The notes: generated from the sequence alone by a model not told the origin. A DNA stretch of 64,000 nucleotides from Poriferisodalis sp965198245 (GCF_965198245.1 NZ_OZ240249.1:248001-312000), one strand, 5' to 3'. Positions 35,541 to 45,289 are shown, counted from the first letter of the stretch. Numbers and translations: made by a program.

Positions 35541-36704
35541 GTGAGCGCGTCCGCTGGCTCATCGGCGCCCGCTGAGACAGATCAGACAACCGGATCCGAG
35601 GCCGCCGCGACCCGGCGGGCCCCAGCCTCCCGGGTCACGGCTCGCACGGTCCTGCGCGCCGCAGCAGTACCGCTGGCATCAGTCGTGCTCGGGCTCGTGC
35701 TGGGCGCGATGCTCATCAAAGTGCAGGGCCATTCGGTTCTCAGTGCCTACGGGGCACTGGTTCTCGGCGGGCTGGGTGACGCCGATGCGGTGCTGCGCAC
35801 TCTGCAGAAGGCCACACCGCTCATCTTCGGCGGCTTGGCGGTCGCATTCGCCTTCAAGGCGGGCCTGTTCAACATCGGCGGGCAAGGTCAGCTCCTGGTC
35901 GGCGCTGCATTCGCGGCAGGTGTCGGTTTTGGCATCGACGGTCTGCCGCTGGTGATTCACCTGCCCCTAGCGCTGCTCGTCGGCGGCGCTGCGGGAGCGG
36001 CGTGGGGTGCGATCGCGGGCGTGCTGAAGGCCACCTCGGGAGCACACGAGGTGATCGTCACGATCATGCTCAACTTCGTCGCCGGCAATCTCACGGATTG
36101 GCTGGCGGCGAATCCTTGGCAGGACACGTCGGGTTCGAATATCATTGCCCGCACCCCGCTCGTGGAGGACTCGGCCGTCATCCCCACCTGGGGCTGGCTG
36201 CCTGCGGGGTTCTTGCTGGCCGTGGCCGCCGCAGTGGTGTGCTGGTTCTTGCTGGAGCGCACGACGTACGGCTTCGAGGTGCGCAGCGTCGGGGCCAACC
36301 GTCACGCTGCCCGGTACGCAGGCATCTCGGTGGGGTGGATCATCGCGTCGGTCATGGCGGTGTCGGGGCTGTTGGCCGGCCTCGGCGGCGCTGTCGAGTC
36401 GCTGGGTGTGGACGGGCGGTTCGAAGCGGGCGTGAACGTGGGCCTGGGCTTCGAGGGCATCACCATCGCACTGCTGGCGCGGACACATCCGGTGGCCGTG
36501 ATCCCCGCGGGCCTGCTCGTAGGGGTGATGGAAGCCGGTGCAGCCAAGATGCAGTTCGAGTCGGGTGTTGCACCCGAGATCATCGATGTCATTCAGGCGC
36601 TGATCCTGCTGTTCGTCGCTGCGCCGATGATTGTGCGCTGGCTGCTGCGGTTGCGCGACGCGGATGACCGCCGTCTCACCCTGGGCGCAGGTTGGGGCCG
36701 ATGA
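35541..36704 (+). CDS. BMP-type nucleoside ABC transporter permease
   Basis: 387 residues, about eight to ten membrane helices, of the BPD_transp_2 family as in NupP/RbsC-like permeases. 'AVAFAFKAGLFNIGGQGQLLVGA' holds the family's NIGGQGQ signature, followed by 'TSGAHEVIVTIMLNFVA' and 'VGANRHAARYAGI' before the last helices. The stop overlaps the next permease start by four bases (ATGA). GTG 35541 follows the lipoprotein gene by 56 bp. Confidence 0.92.
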   Translation: MSASAGSSAPAETDQTTGSEAAATRRAPASRVTARTVLRAAAVPLASVVLGLVLGAMLIKVQGHSVLSAYGALVLGGLGDADAVLRTLQKATPLIFGGLAVAFAFKAGLFNIGGQGQLLVGAAFAAGVGFGIDGLPLVIHLPLALLVGGAAGAAWGAIAGVLKATSGAHEVIVTIMLNFVAGNLTDWLAANPWQDTSGSNIIARTPLVEDSAVIPTWGWLPAGFLLAVAAAVVCWFLLERTTYGFEVRSVGANRHAARYAGISVGWIIASVMAVSGLLAGLGGAVESLGVDGRFEAGVNVGLGFEGITIALLARTHPVAVIPAGLLVGVMEAGAAKMQFESGVAPEIIDVIQALILLFVAAPMIVRWLLRLRDADDRRLTLGAGWGR

Positions 36705-37735
36705 CGGTGATCGAGGCGTCGTCGGGGGCCGCTGTGCAGCGGCACTGGAGTCCGGCGCGCATCTGGACTGTGGCGGGAGCAGTTGCGGTCGTCGTATGCG
36801 TGTGGGGCTTCTACGCCTGGAACGGTCCGCAGACCACTGCTGTGCTGTCGGGGACCGTGCGTGCGGCCACGCTGCTGGTGCTCGGAGCGATGTGCGGGAT
36901 GCTCGGCGAGCGCTCAGGAATCGTCAACATCGGGATCGAGGGGCAGTTCTTGATGTCGGCGTTCGCGGCGTTCACGGTGGCGTCGGTCGTCGGATCGCTC
37001 GCTGCGGGCGTGGTGGCCGGCGTGGCCACCGGGCTCGCGATGGGCTGGATGCTGGCCGCGATGTCGATCGGGCTGCGCACCGACCAGATCATCGCCGGCA
37101 CGGTGCTGAACATCGCCGCGCTCGGCCTCACGTCGTTCTTCTACGACCGCGGGCGCTCGCTCGGCCAGCTCAAGTACCAGGCGATCGAACTCGGGCCGCT
37201 GGCCGACCTGCCGGTCGTCGGCAGGGCGCTGTTCAACCGCCCGCCGCTCACCTACGTCGCGCTCGTGCTGGTTGTCGTGCTGCACGTGCTGCTGCTGCGG
37301 TCGGTGTGGGGGATGCGCACCACTGCCATCGGCGAGCACCCCGGCGCCGCTGCCACGGTCGGTGTCGACGTCATCCGGCTGCGGTATCTGAACGTGACCC
37401 TGGCGGGAGGGCTGGCCGGTCTCGGCGGCGCATACCTTGCCCTCGAGGCCGTCGGCACGTTCAGCCGTGCGATGTCGGGCGGCCGCGGTTTCCTGGCGCT
37501 TGCCGTGATGATCTTCGGCCGCCGCACGCCGCTCGGCGCCTATGCCGCGGCCCTGTTCTTCGGCTTTACCACGGCATTGCAGAACCAGTTCCAGCTGAAC
37601 GACACCTTCGATATTCCGGCGCAGTTCGTGGGGATGCTGCCGTTTGTGGTGACGATCATCGTGGTGGCCGCCGCAGGCCTGTTCGGGCACATGCGCGACC
37701 CCGCCGCGCTCGGTCAGCCCTACGAGGTTCGGTGA
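36701..37735 (+). CDS. BMP-type nucleoside ABC transporter permease, second subunit
   Basis: 344 residues, eight or more membrane helices, of the same family as the preceding gene. 'GERSGIVNIGIEGQFLM' is the NIGIEG signature of NupQ-like subunits, with 'LRTDQIIAGTVLNIAAL' and 'IGEHPGAAATVGVDV'. ATG 36701 overlaps the previous stop (ATGA), and its own stop shares bases with the ATPase start (TGATG). Confidence 0.92.
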   Translation: MTVIEASSGAAVQRHWSPARIWTVAGAVAVVVCVWGFYAWNGPQTTAVLSGTVRAATLLVLGAMCGMLGERSGIVNIGIEGQFLMSAFAAFTVASVVGSLAAGVVAGVATGLAMGWMLAAMSIGLRTDQIIAGTVLNIAALGLTSFFYDRGRSLGQLKYQAIELGPLADLPVVGRALFNRPPLTYVALVLVVVLHVLLLRSVWGMRTTAIGEHPGAAATVGVDVIRLRYLNVTLAGGLAGLGGAYLALEAVGTFSRAMSGGRGFLALAVMIFGRRTPLGAYAAALFFGFTTALQNQFQLNDTFDIPAQFVGMLPFVVTIIVVAAAGLFGHMRDPAALGQPYEVR

Positions 37736-39423
37736 TGGCTGCATCTGCGGCGAACGGCGCGCAGCCTGGGTTTGATGCGGCTGCTGCGCAGCGCCCCCCC
37801 GAGGTGCTGCTGGCAGGGCGGGGGATCACCAAGCGATTCGGCGCCGTGGTGGCAAACGACGACGTGTCGGTCGAGCTGCGACCGGGCCGCATCCTGGCGC
37901 TGCTGGGCGAGAACGGCGCCGGCAAGAGCACCCTCGTGAACGTGCTGTTCGGCCTGCACCGGCCCGATGCGGGCGAGGTGGTGATTGCCGACGAGACGGT
38001 GGAGCTGTCGAGCCCGCACGACGCCATCGCCCGGGGTGTCGGCATGGTGCACCAGCACTTCCAGCTTGTGCCCCCGATGAGCGTCGTGCGCAACATCGTG
38101 CTCGGCGCTGAGCCACACCGGTTCGGGATGATCGATCTGGCCCAGGCCCGGCGACGCGTCTTGGAGCTGGCGGAGCGCTTCGGCCTGCACGTCGACCCAG
38201 ACGCCCCAGTCGAGGACCTGCCGGTGGGTGCGCAGCAACGGGTCGAGATTCTCAAGGCGCTGTACCGCGACGCCCGCGTGCTGATCGCCGACGAGCCCAC
38301 GGCCGTGCTCACCCCGCAGGAGACCGACCACCTGCTCGGCGTGCTGCGCGGCTTGACCGACCAGGGGGTCGGCATCGTGTTCATCACCCACAAGCTGCGC
38401 GAGGTCATGGCTGCAGCCGACGACATCGTCGTGCTGCGCGAGGGCAAGGTGGTGGGCACGACCACGCCGGCGGAGACCAGCGAGGCAGCGCTGGCCGAGT
38501 TGATGGTCGGTCGGGCTGTGGACCTGAGCGGCGACCGCATCGAGTCGGGTGTCGTCGCGGTCGCAGGCCCGATCGCGACGGCCGCTGCAACACCAGAATC
38601 CGAGCCTGCCGGGACGCAGTCGCCCGCTGTTGAGCCCTCTGAGGACGCACGACCGGTCGTGCTCGACATCCGCAGCCTCTGCGCCGACGACGACCGCGGC
38701 CAGCGCGCCGTCGACGAGTTGTCGCTCACGGTGCGTGCTGGTGAGATCGTCGGCGTGGCCGGCGTGGAGGGCAACGGCCAACGGGAATTGGTGGAGGCCA
38801 TCACTGGTCTGCGCCACGCGACTGCCGGCGACGTGTCGATCAGCGACCGGGATGCCTCAGGAGCGCGGCCGCGCCAGGTCACGGTCATCGGCGTGGGTCA
38901 CATTCCCGAGGACCGGGCCAAGCACGGTCTCATCGGCTCCTACTCGGTGGCCGACAACTCAGTGCTGAACCGCTACTTCAGGCGTCCGTTCTCGGCAGGC
39001 GGCATGCTGCACCGCGACCGCATTGATGCACATGCCCAAGATGTCGTCGCGACCTTCGATGTGCGCACCCCGAGTGTGGACACGCCTGCGGACAGCCTCT
39101 CGGGCGGCAACAAGCAGAAGCTCATCGTGGGCCGCGAGTTCTCTGACGACATCGATCTGTTGATCGCCGCTCAGCCCACCCGCGGCATCGACATCGGCGC
39201 CATCGAGTTCATCTGGCGCCGTATCCGCGAACGCCGCGACGAGGGCACGGCGGTGCTGCTGGTGTCAGCCGAGCTCGACGAGGTGATGGCCCTCAGCGAC
39301 CGGATTGCCGTCATGTACGAGGGCCGCATTGTGGCCACCGTCGACCCCCGCACCACCACCCGCGAGGAGATCGGCCTGCTCATGGCCGGCGCCACCCCAG
39401 CGGTCGCTGCAACCGGCAGCTAG
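37735..39423 (+). CDS. BMP-type nucleoside ABC transporter ATP-binding protein (two NBDs)
   Basis: 562 residues from ATG 37735. First ATPase domain is complete: Walker A 'GENGAGKST', signature-like 'LPVGAQQRVEI', Walker B 'LIADEPTAVL' and 'FITHKL'. The second, after an unusually alanine/proline-rich linker (~265-305), has a degenerate Walker A 'GVEGNGQREL' but signature 'LSGGNKQKL' and 'IAAQPTRGID', as is normal for this family. It drives the importer made with the two permeases and the lipoprotein. The stop overlaps the opposing aldolase-dehydrogenase gene by four bases. Confidence 0.93.
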   Translation: MAASAANGAQPGFDAAAAQRPPEVLLAGRGITKRFGAVVANDDVSVELRPGRILALLGENGAGKSTLVNVLFGLHRPDAGEVVIADETVELSSPHDAIARGVGMVHQHFQLVPPMSVVRNIVLGAEPHRFGMIDLAQARRRVLELAERFGLHVDPDAPVEDLPVGAQQRVEILKALYRDARVLIADEPTAVLTPQETDHLLGVLRGLTDQGVGIVFITHKLREVMAAADDIVVLREGKVVGTTTPAETSEAALAELMVGRAVDLSGDRIESGVVAVAGPIATAAATPESEPAGTQSPAVEPSEDARPVVLDIRSLCADDDRGQRAVDELSLTVRAGEIVGVAGVEGNGQRELVEAITGLRHATAGDVSISDRDASGARPRQVTVIGVGHIPEDRAKHGLIGSYSVADNSVLNRYFRRPFSAGGMLHRDRIDAHAQDVVATFDVRTPSVDTPADSLSGGNKQKLIVGREFSDDIDLLIAAQPTRGIDIGAIEFIWRRIRERRDEGTAVLLVSAELDEVMALSDRIAVMYEGRIVATVDPRTTTREEIGLLMAGATPAVAATGS

Positions 39424-41450
39424 ATGACGCGGTCGCTGCCGCCGTCTTGGGGGATCTGGGCGCCGGTGGTGTGGGCGAAGGCGGGACCGCACATCTGGGC
39501 AATGAGCGCGCCGACATCGGCTGAGGCCAGCTCGCGGCCCAGCAGGTTGCGTCGCCGGTACTGCTCCGACGTCAACCCGTAGGCGGAAGCTCGCTCGGCG
39601 ATGAGCTCATCGGACCACAGCCCCGTATCGAACACGCCGTCGGGATGCACGACGTTGACAGTGATGCCGTCGGCAGCCCACTCGAGTGCCGCGACTCGGG
39701 CGAGCTGGGTGAGCGCAGCCTTGGATGCCGAGTAAGCCGCGGCTCCCTTGCCCGGCGCGGGCACGTTCTTCGAGCCGACGATCACGACACGGCCGCCAGC
39801 GGGCGAGTGCCGCAGAACGCGGTGTGCCGCTGCGAGCGTGTTCGCCGTCCCGCTCACGTTGATGTCGAAGGTCTGCTGCCAGGCAGTTCCCAGCCCCGCA
39901 TCGTCGGCGAGGCTGCCCAGCGGTGCCGAAGGGCCGAAGATGCCGGCTGCTGCCACGACGATGTCGATGCCCCCGAAACGCTCCACGGCGCCTGTCACCG
40001 CTGCCGCGACAGCGCCAGGATCGGTGACGTCGGTGACGGCGTGATGTCGCGCCGTCCCGGTGCTTGCGTCCGGTGCTTCGGCCAGGTCGATGCCGACCAC
40101 CGCAGCGCCGCCGGCCGCGAGTGCGTCCGCTGCAGCGCGCCCGATGCCCGACGCAGCGCCCGTCACCAGCGCCACTTGGCCCGCCAACCCCGCCGGCGTT
40201 CCGGAGCGAGCCAGCTTGGCCTGCTCGAGCTCCCAGTACTCGACATCGAACAGGTCGGCTTCGTTGAGCGCCACGTAGCCACCCAGCGCTTCGGCGGCAC
40301 AGATCACATCGATGGTGTGCAGGTAGATGTCGGCAGCAATGTCGCAGTCGCCGGCTCGCCGGCCCGCCGTCCACAGCCCGAGCCGAGGGTCCAGTACCAC
40401 CCGCGGCGCAGGGTCCAGCATCGTGAGTGTCGTGTGTGCGCCGGGTTCGTCATGCCGTGCACGGTTGCGTTCGAAGTACTCGCGATAGTCGGCTGCGAAC
40501 GAGCCGACGTCGCGGCCCACCATCGGGAACTGCTTGGTGCGGATGATGTGATCGGGCGTCGCCGGTCCCCGGCGCGCCACCGATGCCACGTCGTCTCGGG
40601 CGCAGAACGCCGCGGCTCGTTCGTCGTGCACGGCGCGCAGCAGCATCGGCGTGCCGGCCGCAGCTGAGATCGCTGCTCGCAGCTCCGCTACCGCCTCGAC
40701 CGTGTCAAGGCTGATGCCACGCGCCCTGCTGGCACCCGTCTCGCCCGCATCGCTGCCGCCGAACGAAGGCGCCCCGGCATCGGCGAGGCACTGCTCGGCC
40801 TCGCTGATGAAGGCGATCATCGAGTCGTAGGCAGCGCGCACCGTCACACCGAAAGTGAAGATCCCGTGGTTCGCCAGGACCATGGCCTCGGTGCCGTCGT
40901 GCGCCTGCGCGGCCCATTCGACGGCGCAGCGACGGGCAAGGTCGAACCCCGGCATGACATATGGCACCACGACGATCCGGTCGCCCCAGAGATCGCGCAC
41001 GCGGGCATCGCCGGCGCCAGTGTTGGTAAGCGCCAGAACGGCGTCGGCGTGACTGTGCAGGACCGCTCGCTGCGGCAGCAGCGCGTGCAGGATGGCTTCC
41101 ACAGACGGGTTCGGTGCGCTGGCATCGAGTAAGTGGATGCGCAGCTGGTTCACCATCTCGGTATCGCTCAGCTGCTCCAGCTCCGCCAGTCGCTGCACAG
41201 GATCGAGTCGCAACGGCGCGAAGCCGGGCGGTTCGATGGTGCCGAGGTCCCAGCCGCTGCCCTTCACCCACAGCGTCGGCACCGGTTCACCCCAGGCGTC
41301 GCGGCTCGTGCCCTTGATCGACGTGTTGCCGCCGCCATGGAGCACCAGTGCCGGGTCGGCACCGACCAAGCGTGACCCGAAAGTGATTTCGCCGAGATCG
41401 CCCAATGCGGCCCAGCGCTCTGCTTCGGAAGCATCCCAACGGTTCTGCAT
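39420..41450 (-). CDS. Bifunctional class II aldolase / short-chain dehydrogenase
   Basis: 676 residues from ATG 41450. The N-terminal ~400 residues are a class II aldolase/adducin domain: 'LVLHGGGNTSIKG', zinc-binding 'VLHSHADAVLAL' and 'VLANHGIFTFG'. From ~430 a short-chain dehydrogenase begins: 'ALVTGAASGIGRAAADAL', 'VAAAGIFGP' and the catalytic 'YSASKAAL'. The closest known architecture is RhaDE-type rhamnulose-1-phosphate aldolase/lactaldehyde dehydrogenase. But the gene is coupled (TGATG) to mtnA, and no rhamnose gene is near. I infer it cleaves 5-methylthioribulose-1-phosphate to DHAP and methylthioacetaldehyde and then oxidises or reduces that aldehyde. Architecture sure, substrate inferred. 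Confidence 0.85.
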   Translation of the reverse strand: MQNRWDASEAERWAALGDLGEITFGSRLVGADPALVLHGGGNTSIKGTSRDAWGEPVPTLWVKGSGWDLGTIEPPGFAPLRLDPVQRLAELEQLSDTEMVNQLRIHLLDASAPNPSVEAILHALLPQRAVLHSHADAVLALTNTGAGDARVRDLWGDRIVVVPYVMPGFDLARRCAVEWAAQAHDGTEAMVLANHGIFTFGVTVRAAYDSMIAFISEAEQCLADAGAPSFGGSDAGETGASRARGISLDTVEAVAELRAAISAAAGTPMLLRAVHDERAAAFCARDDVASVARRGPATPDHIIRTKQFPMVGRDVGSFAADYREYFERNRARHDEPGAHTTLTMLDPAPRVVLDPRLGLWTAGRRAGDCDIAADIYLHTIDVICAAEALGGYVALNEADLFDVEYWELEQAKLARSGTPAGLAGQVALVTGAASGIGRAAADALAAGGAAVVGIDLAEAPDASTGTARHHAVTDVTDPGAVAAAVTGAVERFGGIDIVVAAAGIFGPSAPLGSLADDAGLGTAWQQTFDINVSGTANTLAAAHRVLRHSPAGGRVVIVGSKNVPAPGKGAAAYSASKAALTQLARVAALEWAADGITVNVVHPDGVFDTGLWSDELIAERASAYGLTSEQYRRRNLLGRELASADVGALIAQMCGPAFAHTTGAQIPQDGGSDRVI

Positions 41451-42553
41451 CAATCGGCCCTCCCTCGGGGACCCCGGGTCGCTGCCAGGGCTGCGGCGAT
41501 GGAGGGGCCATACGGCGGTCGCAGGACTCCGGCATCGGTGATGATCGCCGTGATGAGGCGGGCCGGCGTCACATCGAACGCCGGATTGACCGCCCCCGCG
41601 CCCGCAGGCGTGAGTCGGCGCCCGCCGACGCTGTGCACCTCGTCGGGATCCCGCTGCTCGATGGCGATGCGCTCGCCTGACGGCACCTCCGGGTCGATCG
41701 TCGTGGTCGGGGCGGCGATGTAGAACCCGATGCCCGCATCGGCGGCGGCGAGCGCATGGACGAAGGTGCCGACCTTGTTGGCGGTGTCGCCATTCGCAGC
41801 GATGCGATCCGCTCCCACCATCACCGCATCCACTTCGCCAGCGGCGATCAGCGACGCCATCGCGCTGTCCGCCACCACCGACACGTCGATGCCAGCGTCG
41901 GTCAGTTCCCACGCCGTCAGTCGTGCACCCTGCAACAGCGGCCGTGTCTCTGACGCCAGTACCCGAACCGGCTCGCCAGCTGCGGCCTTGGCGTACACGG
42001 TGGCCAGCGCAGTGCCGATTCCAGCGGTGGCCAGCCGGCCTGCGTTGCAATGCGTCGCGATGTTGGTCGCGTCAGCGAGGACCTGACGCCCGAGGCGTCC
42101 GATCTCTGCACACGCCTCGGCGTCCTCGGCTCCGACGGCCTGCGCTTCGGCAAGCAATCGCTCTCGCAAGGTTGCTGTGTCTGTCGCGGCGGGGGTGCCG
42201 AGCGCTGTGTCGATCGTACGGTCGACCGCCCAGCGCAGGTTGACCGCCGTCGGACGGGCATCGCCGATCTGAGTGCGCAGACGCTCGAGTACCGATCGAG
42301 CCTCGTCGAGCGAGCGAGGCGCCGCTTCGTCGAATCCGACGACGACGGCGAGAGCGCCGAACGCACCGAGTGCGGGCGCGCCCCGGATTGCGAGCCGCTC
42401 CATGGCATCCATCGCGGTCGCCGTGTCTCGCACATCGATCAGGGCCAGCTCGGCGGGCAGTCGCGTCTGGTCGATGATCTCGATGCTGTCGCCGGTCCAG
42501 CGCAGCGTTGGCGTCGGCGATGGGATTGTCCCACCGACATCGGATCCAGTCAT
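41450..42553 (-). CDS. mtnA: S-methyl-5-thioribose-1-phosphate isomerase
   Basis: 367 residues from ATG 42553. 'AIRGAPALGAFGALAV', 'IATHCNAGRLAT' with the catalytic Cys and 'GADRIAANGDTANKVGT' with the catalytic Asp identify MtnA within the eIF2B-like family. It isomerises 5-methylthioribose-1-phosphate to methylthioribulose-1-phosphate in recovery of methylthioadenosine left by polyamine or other AdoMet reactions. The downstream aldolase-dehydrogenase starts within its stop codon. menE is divergent, 67 bp away. The usual partners mtnB/C/D are not in the window. Confidence 0.93.
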   Translation of the reverse strand: MTGSDVGGTIPSPTPTLRWTGDSIEIIDQTRLPAELALIDVRDTATAMDAMERLAIRGAPALGAFGALAVVVGFDEAAPRSLDEARSVLERLRTQIGDARPTAVNLRWAVDRTIDTALGTPAATDTATLRERLLAEAQAVGAEDAEACAEIGRLGRQVLADATNIATHCNAGRLATAGIGTALATVYAKAAAGEPVRVLASETRPLLQGARLTAWELTDAGIDVSVVADSAMASLIAAGEVDAVMVGADRIAANGDTANKVGTFVHALAAADAGIGFYIAAPTTTIDPEVPSGERIAIEQRDPDEVHSVGGRRLTPAGAGAVNPAFDVTPARLITAIITDAGVLRPPYGPSIAAALAATRGPRGRAD

Positions 42554-42620
42554 GTCGCGGACCAGTCTCGCGGGAGAAATCCGGCGGACGCACCCGACAC
42601 CCGCCGGTAGCGTCCGCGCC

Positions 42621-43727
42621 GTGCATCGACTGGTGGCCCTGTCGCTGGGCGGAGGCGATCGCTTCGTGACCGAATTGCAGCGCGCCTGGGACGCCAGCGA
42701 CGCCGTATTGCCGGTTGACCAGCGCTTGCCAGCGGCAGCACAGCAGTCGCTCGTCGAGCGCATGGGAGCCAGCATCGTCGTAGATGCCGCCGGTCGTCAC
42801 CGCCGCCGCGGCGGCTGGGCCGTCGAGCCCGGCGACGCGCTCGTAGTGGTCACCAGCGGAAGCACCGGCGAACCAAAGGGCGCGGTCCTCACCCACGCAG
42901 CCATCGAAGCAAACGCGATGGCCACAAGCTCCGCGCTCGAGGTGGATCCCACCACCGACCGCTGGCTGGCATGCCTGCCGCTCGCGCACGTTGGCGGGCT
43001 GTCCGTTGTGGTTCGCGCACTGCTGACCGACACCCCCTGCGAAGTCCACGACGGCTTCGACGCTGCAGCAGTCGCCGACGCCGCCCGGCGGGGAGCAACG
43101 CTGACGTCACTCGTGCCGACAGCGCTGCAACGCACCGAAGCGTCAGCCTTCCGAGCCATCTTGCTCGGCGGTTCGGCCATGCCCGCCGAGCGACCCCAGA
43201 ACACCGTCGCCACCTACGGCTTGACCGAGACGTTCAGCGGCGTGGTCTACGAGGGCTGGCCTCTACGCGGCGTCGAGCTGCGCGCCGTCGGCGACGAGGT
43301 CCAACTGCGATGCCCGATGCTGCTGCGCTGCTACCGCGACGGCACCGATCCCCGCACCGACCACGGCTGGTTCAGCACCGGCGACGCCGGAGCCGTCGCT
43401 GACGACGGTCGCCTCTCAGTCTTCGGCAGAGTCGACGACATGATCACCAGCGGTGCGCAGAAGGTCTGGCCGGTCGCAGTCGAGCGGATCCTGGCCCAGC
43501 ACCCCGGTGTCGCCGAAGTCGCCGTCGTCGGCCGTCCCGACCCCGAATGGGGCCAAGCAGTCACTGCCGTGATGGTCCCCGCTGACCCCACCAATCCTCC
43601 ATCGGTCGACGAGCTCCGCGACGCCGTCAAGTCCCACCTTCCCGCCTACTGCGCACCGCGCGCGATCGAGCTGGTCGACACGCTGCCCAAGACCCCGCTC
43701 GGGAAGACCCAACGCTGGCGCATCTAG
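42621..43727 (+). CDS. menE: o-Succinylbenzoate-CoA ligase
   Basis: 368 residues from GTG 42621, short for an acyl-CoA ligase as is usual for actinobacterial MenE. AMP-binding motif 'VVVTSGSTGEPKGAVLTH', then 'CLPLAHVGGLSVV', 'TYGLTETFSGVVYEG', 'WFSTGDAG', 'GRVDDMITSGAQKVWP' and the final catalytic Lys 'LPKTPLGKTQRW'. It joins o-succinylbenzoate to CoA in menaquinone synthesis. Convergent with menC, with the other men genes just beyond. Confidence 0.85.
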   Translation: MHRLVALSLGGGDRFVTELQRAWDASDAVLPVDQRLPAAAQQSLVERMGASIVVDAAGRHRRRGGWAVEPGDALVVVTSGSTGEPKGAVLTHAAIEANAMATSSALEVDPTTDRWLACLPLAHVGGLSVVVRALLTDTPCEVHDGFDAAAVADAARRGATLTSLVPTALQRTEASAFRAILLGGSAMPAERPQNTVATYGLTETFSGVVYEGWPLRGVELRAVGDEVQLRCPMLLRCYRDGTDPRTDHGWFSTGDAGAVADDGRLSVFGRVDDMITSGAQKVWPVAVERILAQHPGVAEVAVVGRPDPEWGQAVTAVMVPADPTNPPSVDELRDAVKSHLPAYCAPRAIELVDTLPKTPLGKTQRWRI

Positions 43728-43734
43728 CGAGGGT

Positions 43735-44766
43735 TCAGGCGCCGCCGGTCGAGGCTTCGGTGGGCACGGGTAGGTAGCCGCCAGCAGGCGTGACATCTTC
43801 GGGCAGCGGGTCGGCGAACAGCGTCGCGGTGCCAATGCCGTGCACGCCGTGTGGATCGACAGCTACCGCCGTGTCGCGGGCGACCCGCAGACCTGCAGGA
43901 CCGCAGATGAACGACGACACCACCGAACGCACACCGCGCATCGACGCTCGGCGGGACAGGTCGTAGGTGGCGTGCGGCCCACCCAGCACGGCAGGCTTGA
44001 GGACCGCCACCTCGATAGCGCCCACCTCGACGAGCCGGTCGAGCGCATCCGGGTCTCGCAGGTGTTCATCGGCCGCCACGGGCAGCCCGACGGTGCGGCT
44101 GATCTGCGCCCAGTCCGCAGGCTGTGGCGTGGGTTCTTCCACGAACTCGATGTCGAGGTAGCCGACGCGACGCAGCACTTTGATCGCGGTTGAACGGTCC
44201 CAGCCCCCGTTCGCATCCAATCGCAGCGCCACGCCGGCCGGCAGCGCACGGCGCACGGCGGCGATGCGCGCAGACTCGTCCGCGGCCGACGCGACGGACA
44301 CCCCGTTACCGCTCGGATCGCTCGCCGCAACCTTGAGCTTCACGGCCACATGGCCAGCCGCTGCTGCGCGCGCGGCCCGCTGCGCGGCGGCTTCTGGATC
44401 CAGGTCAGCGACGAGTGCGTGCGTGGCGATGCGCCGCTGGGCGGGCGTCTTCCCGGCAAGAAGCGTGGCCAAGGTCACGCCCTCGATCTCGGCATCGAGC
44501 TGCGTCAGCGCAGACTCGACAGCAGCCGCAGCGCATGGTTCACTCGGCGGATCGCCCTCGGGATCGGTCGCCCATCGCTCGAGCGCTGCGAGCGCCTCAT
44601 CGTAGGTCTCTACGCCGAATCCAGGCAGCGGCGCTGCCTCGCCTCGACCCACGCAGGCGTGGTCGCCCACGTGCACCTCGATGCCACGGCGAACGGTGAT
44701 CGGGCCGTGGGCCGTCAGCAACGGCTGTGCGAGCGCCAGCTCGAATTCCCCCAAGGTCGCCTGCAC
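43735..44766 (-). CDS. menC: o-Succinylbenzoate synthase
   Basis: 343 residues, enolase superfamily. Catalytic positions are in place: KxK in 'VAVKLKVAA', Asp in 'LRLDANGGWD', Glu in 'IEFVEEPT', Asp in 'VAADEHLR' and Lys in 'AVLKPAVLGG'. It dehydrates the MenH product to o-succinylbenzoate. N-terminal 'GEAAPLPGFGVETYDEA' agrees with MenC. It stands alone on its strand here: cdd is divergent upstream (94 bp). Confidence 0.92.
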   Translation of the reverse strand: MQATLGEFELALAQPLLTAHGPITVRRGIEVHVGDHACVGRGEAAPLPGFGVETYDEALAALERWATDPEGDPPSEPCAAAAVESALTQLDAEIEGVTLATLLAGKTPAQRRIATHALVADLDPEAAAQRAARAAAAGHVAVKLKVAASDPSGNGVSVASAADESARIAAVRRALPAGVALRLDANGGWDRSTAIKVLRRVGYLDIEFVEEPTPQPADWAQISRTVGLPVAADEHLRDPDALDRLVEVGAIEVAVLKPAVLGGPHATYDLSRRASMRGVRSVVSSFICGPAGLRVARDTAVAVDPHGVHGIGTATLFADPLPEDVTPAGGYLPVPTEASTGGA

Positions 44767-44860
44767 CGGGTTGAAGCTATTGGGCAGACGGCACCGTTGC
44801 CCCTCTGCTTTGTGCGGGGCATACCCTCATCGACCATCCGAGGGGGAAGACGCACCACCG

Positions 44861-45289
44861 ATGCCGAGAGAAGCCGACATCCCGTGGGCTGAGCTGCGTG
44901 CCGCGGCCCAAGACGCGTCCCGCATGGCGTACGCGCCGTACTCCAACTTCTCTGTGGGAGCGGCCGGTCTCGTTGACGACGGGCGAATCGTGTCTGGATG
45001 CAACGTTGAGAACGCGTCCTATGGGCTGACGCTCTGCGCCGAATGCGGTATGGTCAGCGACCTGCATCGCAGCGGGGGCGGTCGCCTTGTGGCCGTGGCG
45101 GTGACCGATCCTGAGGGCAACTTGCTCGCCCCCTGCGGCCGCTGCCGGCAGCTGTTGCACGAGGCCGGTGTTCCGGATTGCGCCGTGAACGAGCACACCA
45201 CAGTCAGTGAGCTGTTGCCCGGCGCCTTTGATTTGCCCGCTCCCCGTGAAATGCCCGGGGTCAGTGAGCGTCGAGGTGCTGGCGGATAG
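44861..45289 (+). CDS. cdd: Cytidine deaminase
   Basis: 142 residues from ATG 44861. 'SRMAYAPYSNFSVGAAGL', the CAE zinc/catalytic motif in 'LTLCAECGMV', and 'CGRCRQLLHE' (PCGRC) identify a tetrameric cytidine deaminase, which turns cytidine or deoxycytidine to uridine or deoxyuridine. It may act on nucleosides imported by the BMP-type transporter. The 3' end overlaps menH, on the other strand, by 29 bases. Confidence 0.94.
   Translation: MPREADIPWAELRAAAQDASRMAYAPYSNFSVGAAGLVDDGRIVSGCNVENASYGLTLCAECGMVSDLHRSGGGRLVAVAVTDPEGNLLAPCGRCRQLLHEAGVPDCAVNEHTTVSELLPGAFDLPAPREMPGVSERRGAGG

Noticed and set aside
39420..41450. Rhamnose catabolism enzyme
   Set aside because: Architecture agrees, but no rhamnose kinase, isomerase or transporter is near, and the gene is coupled to mtnA. 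Kept only as an alternative.
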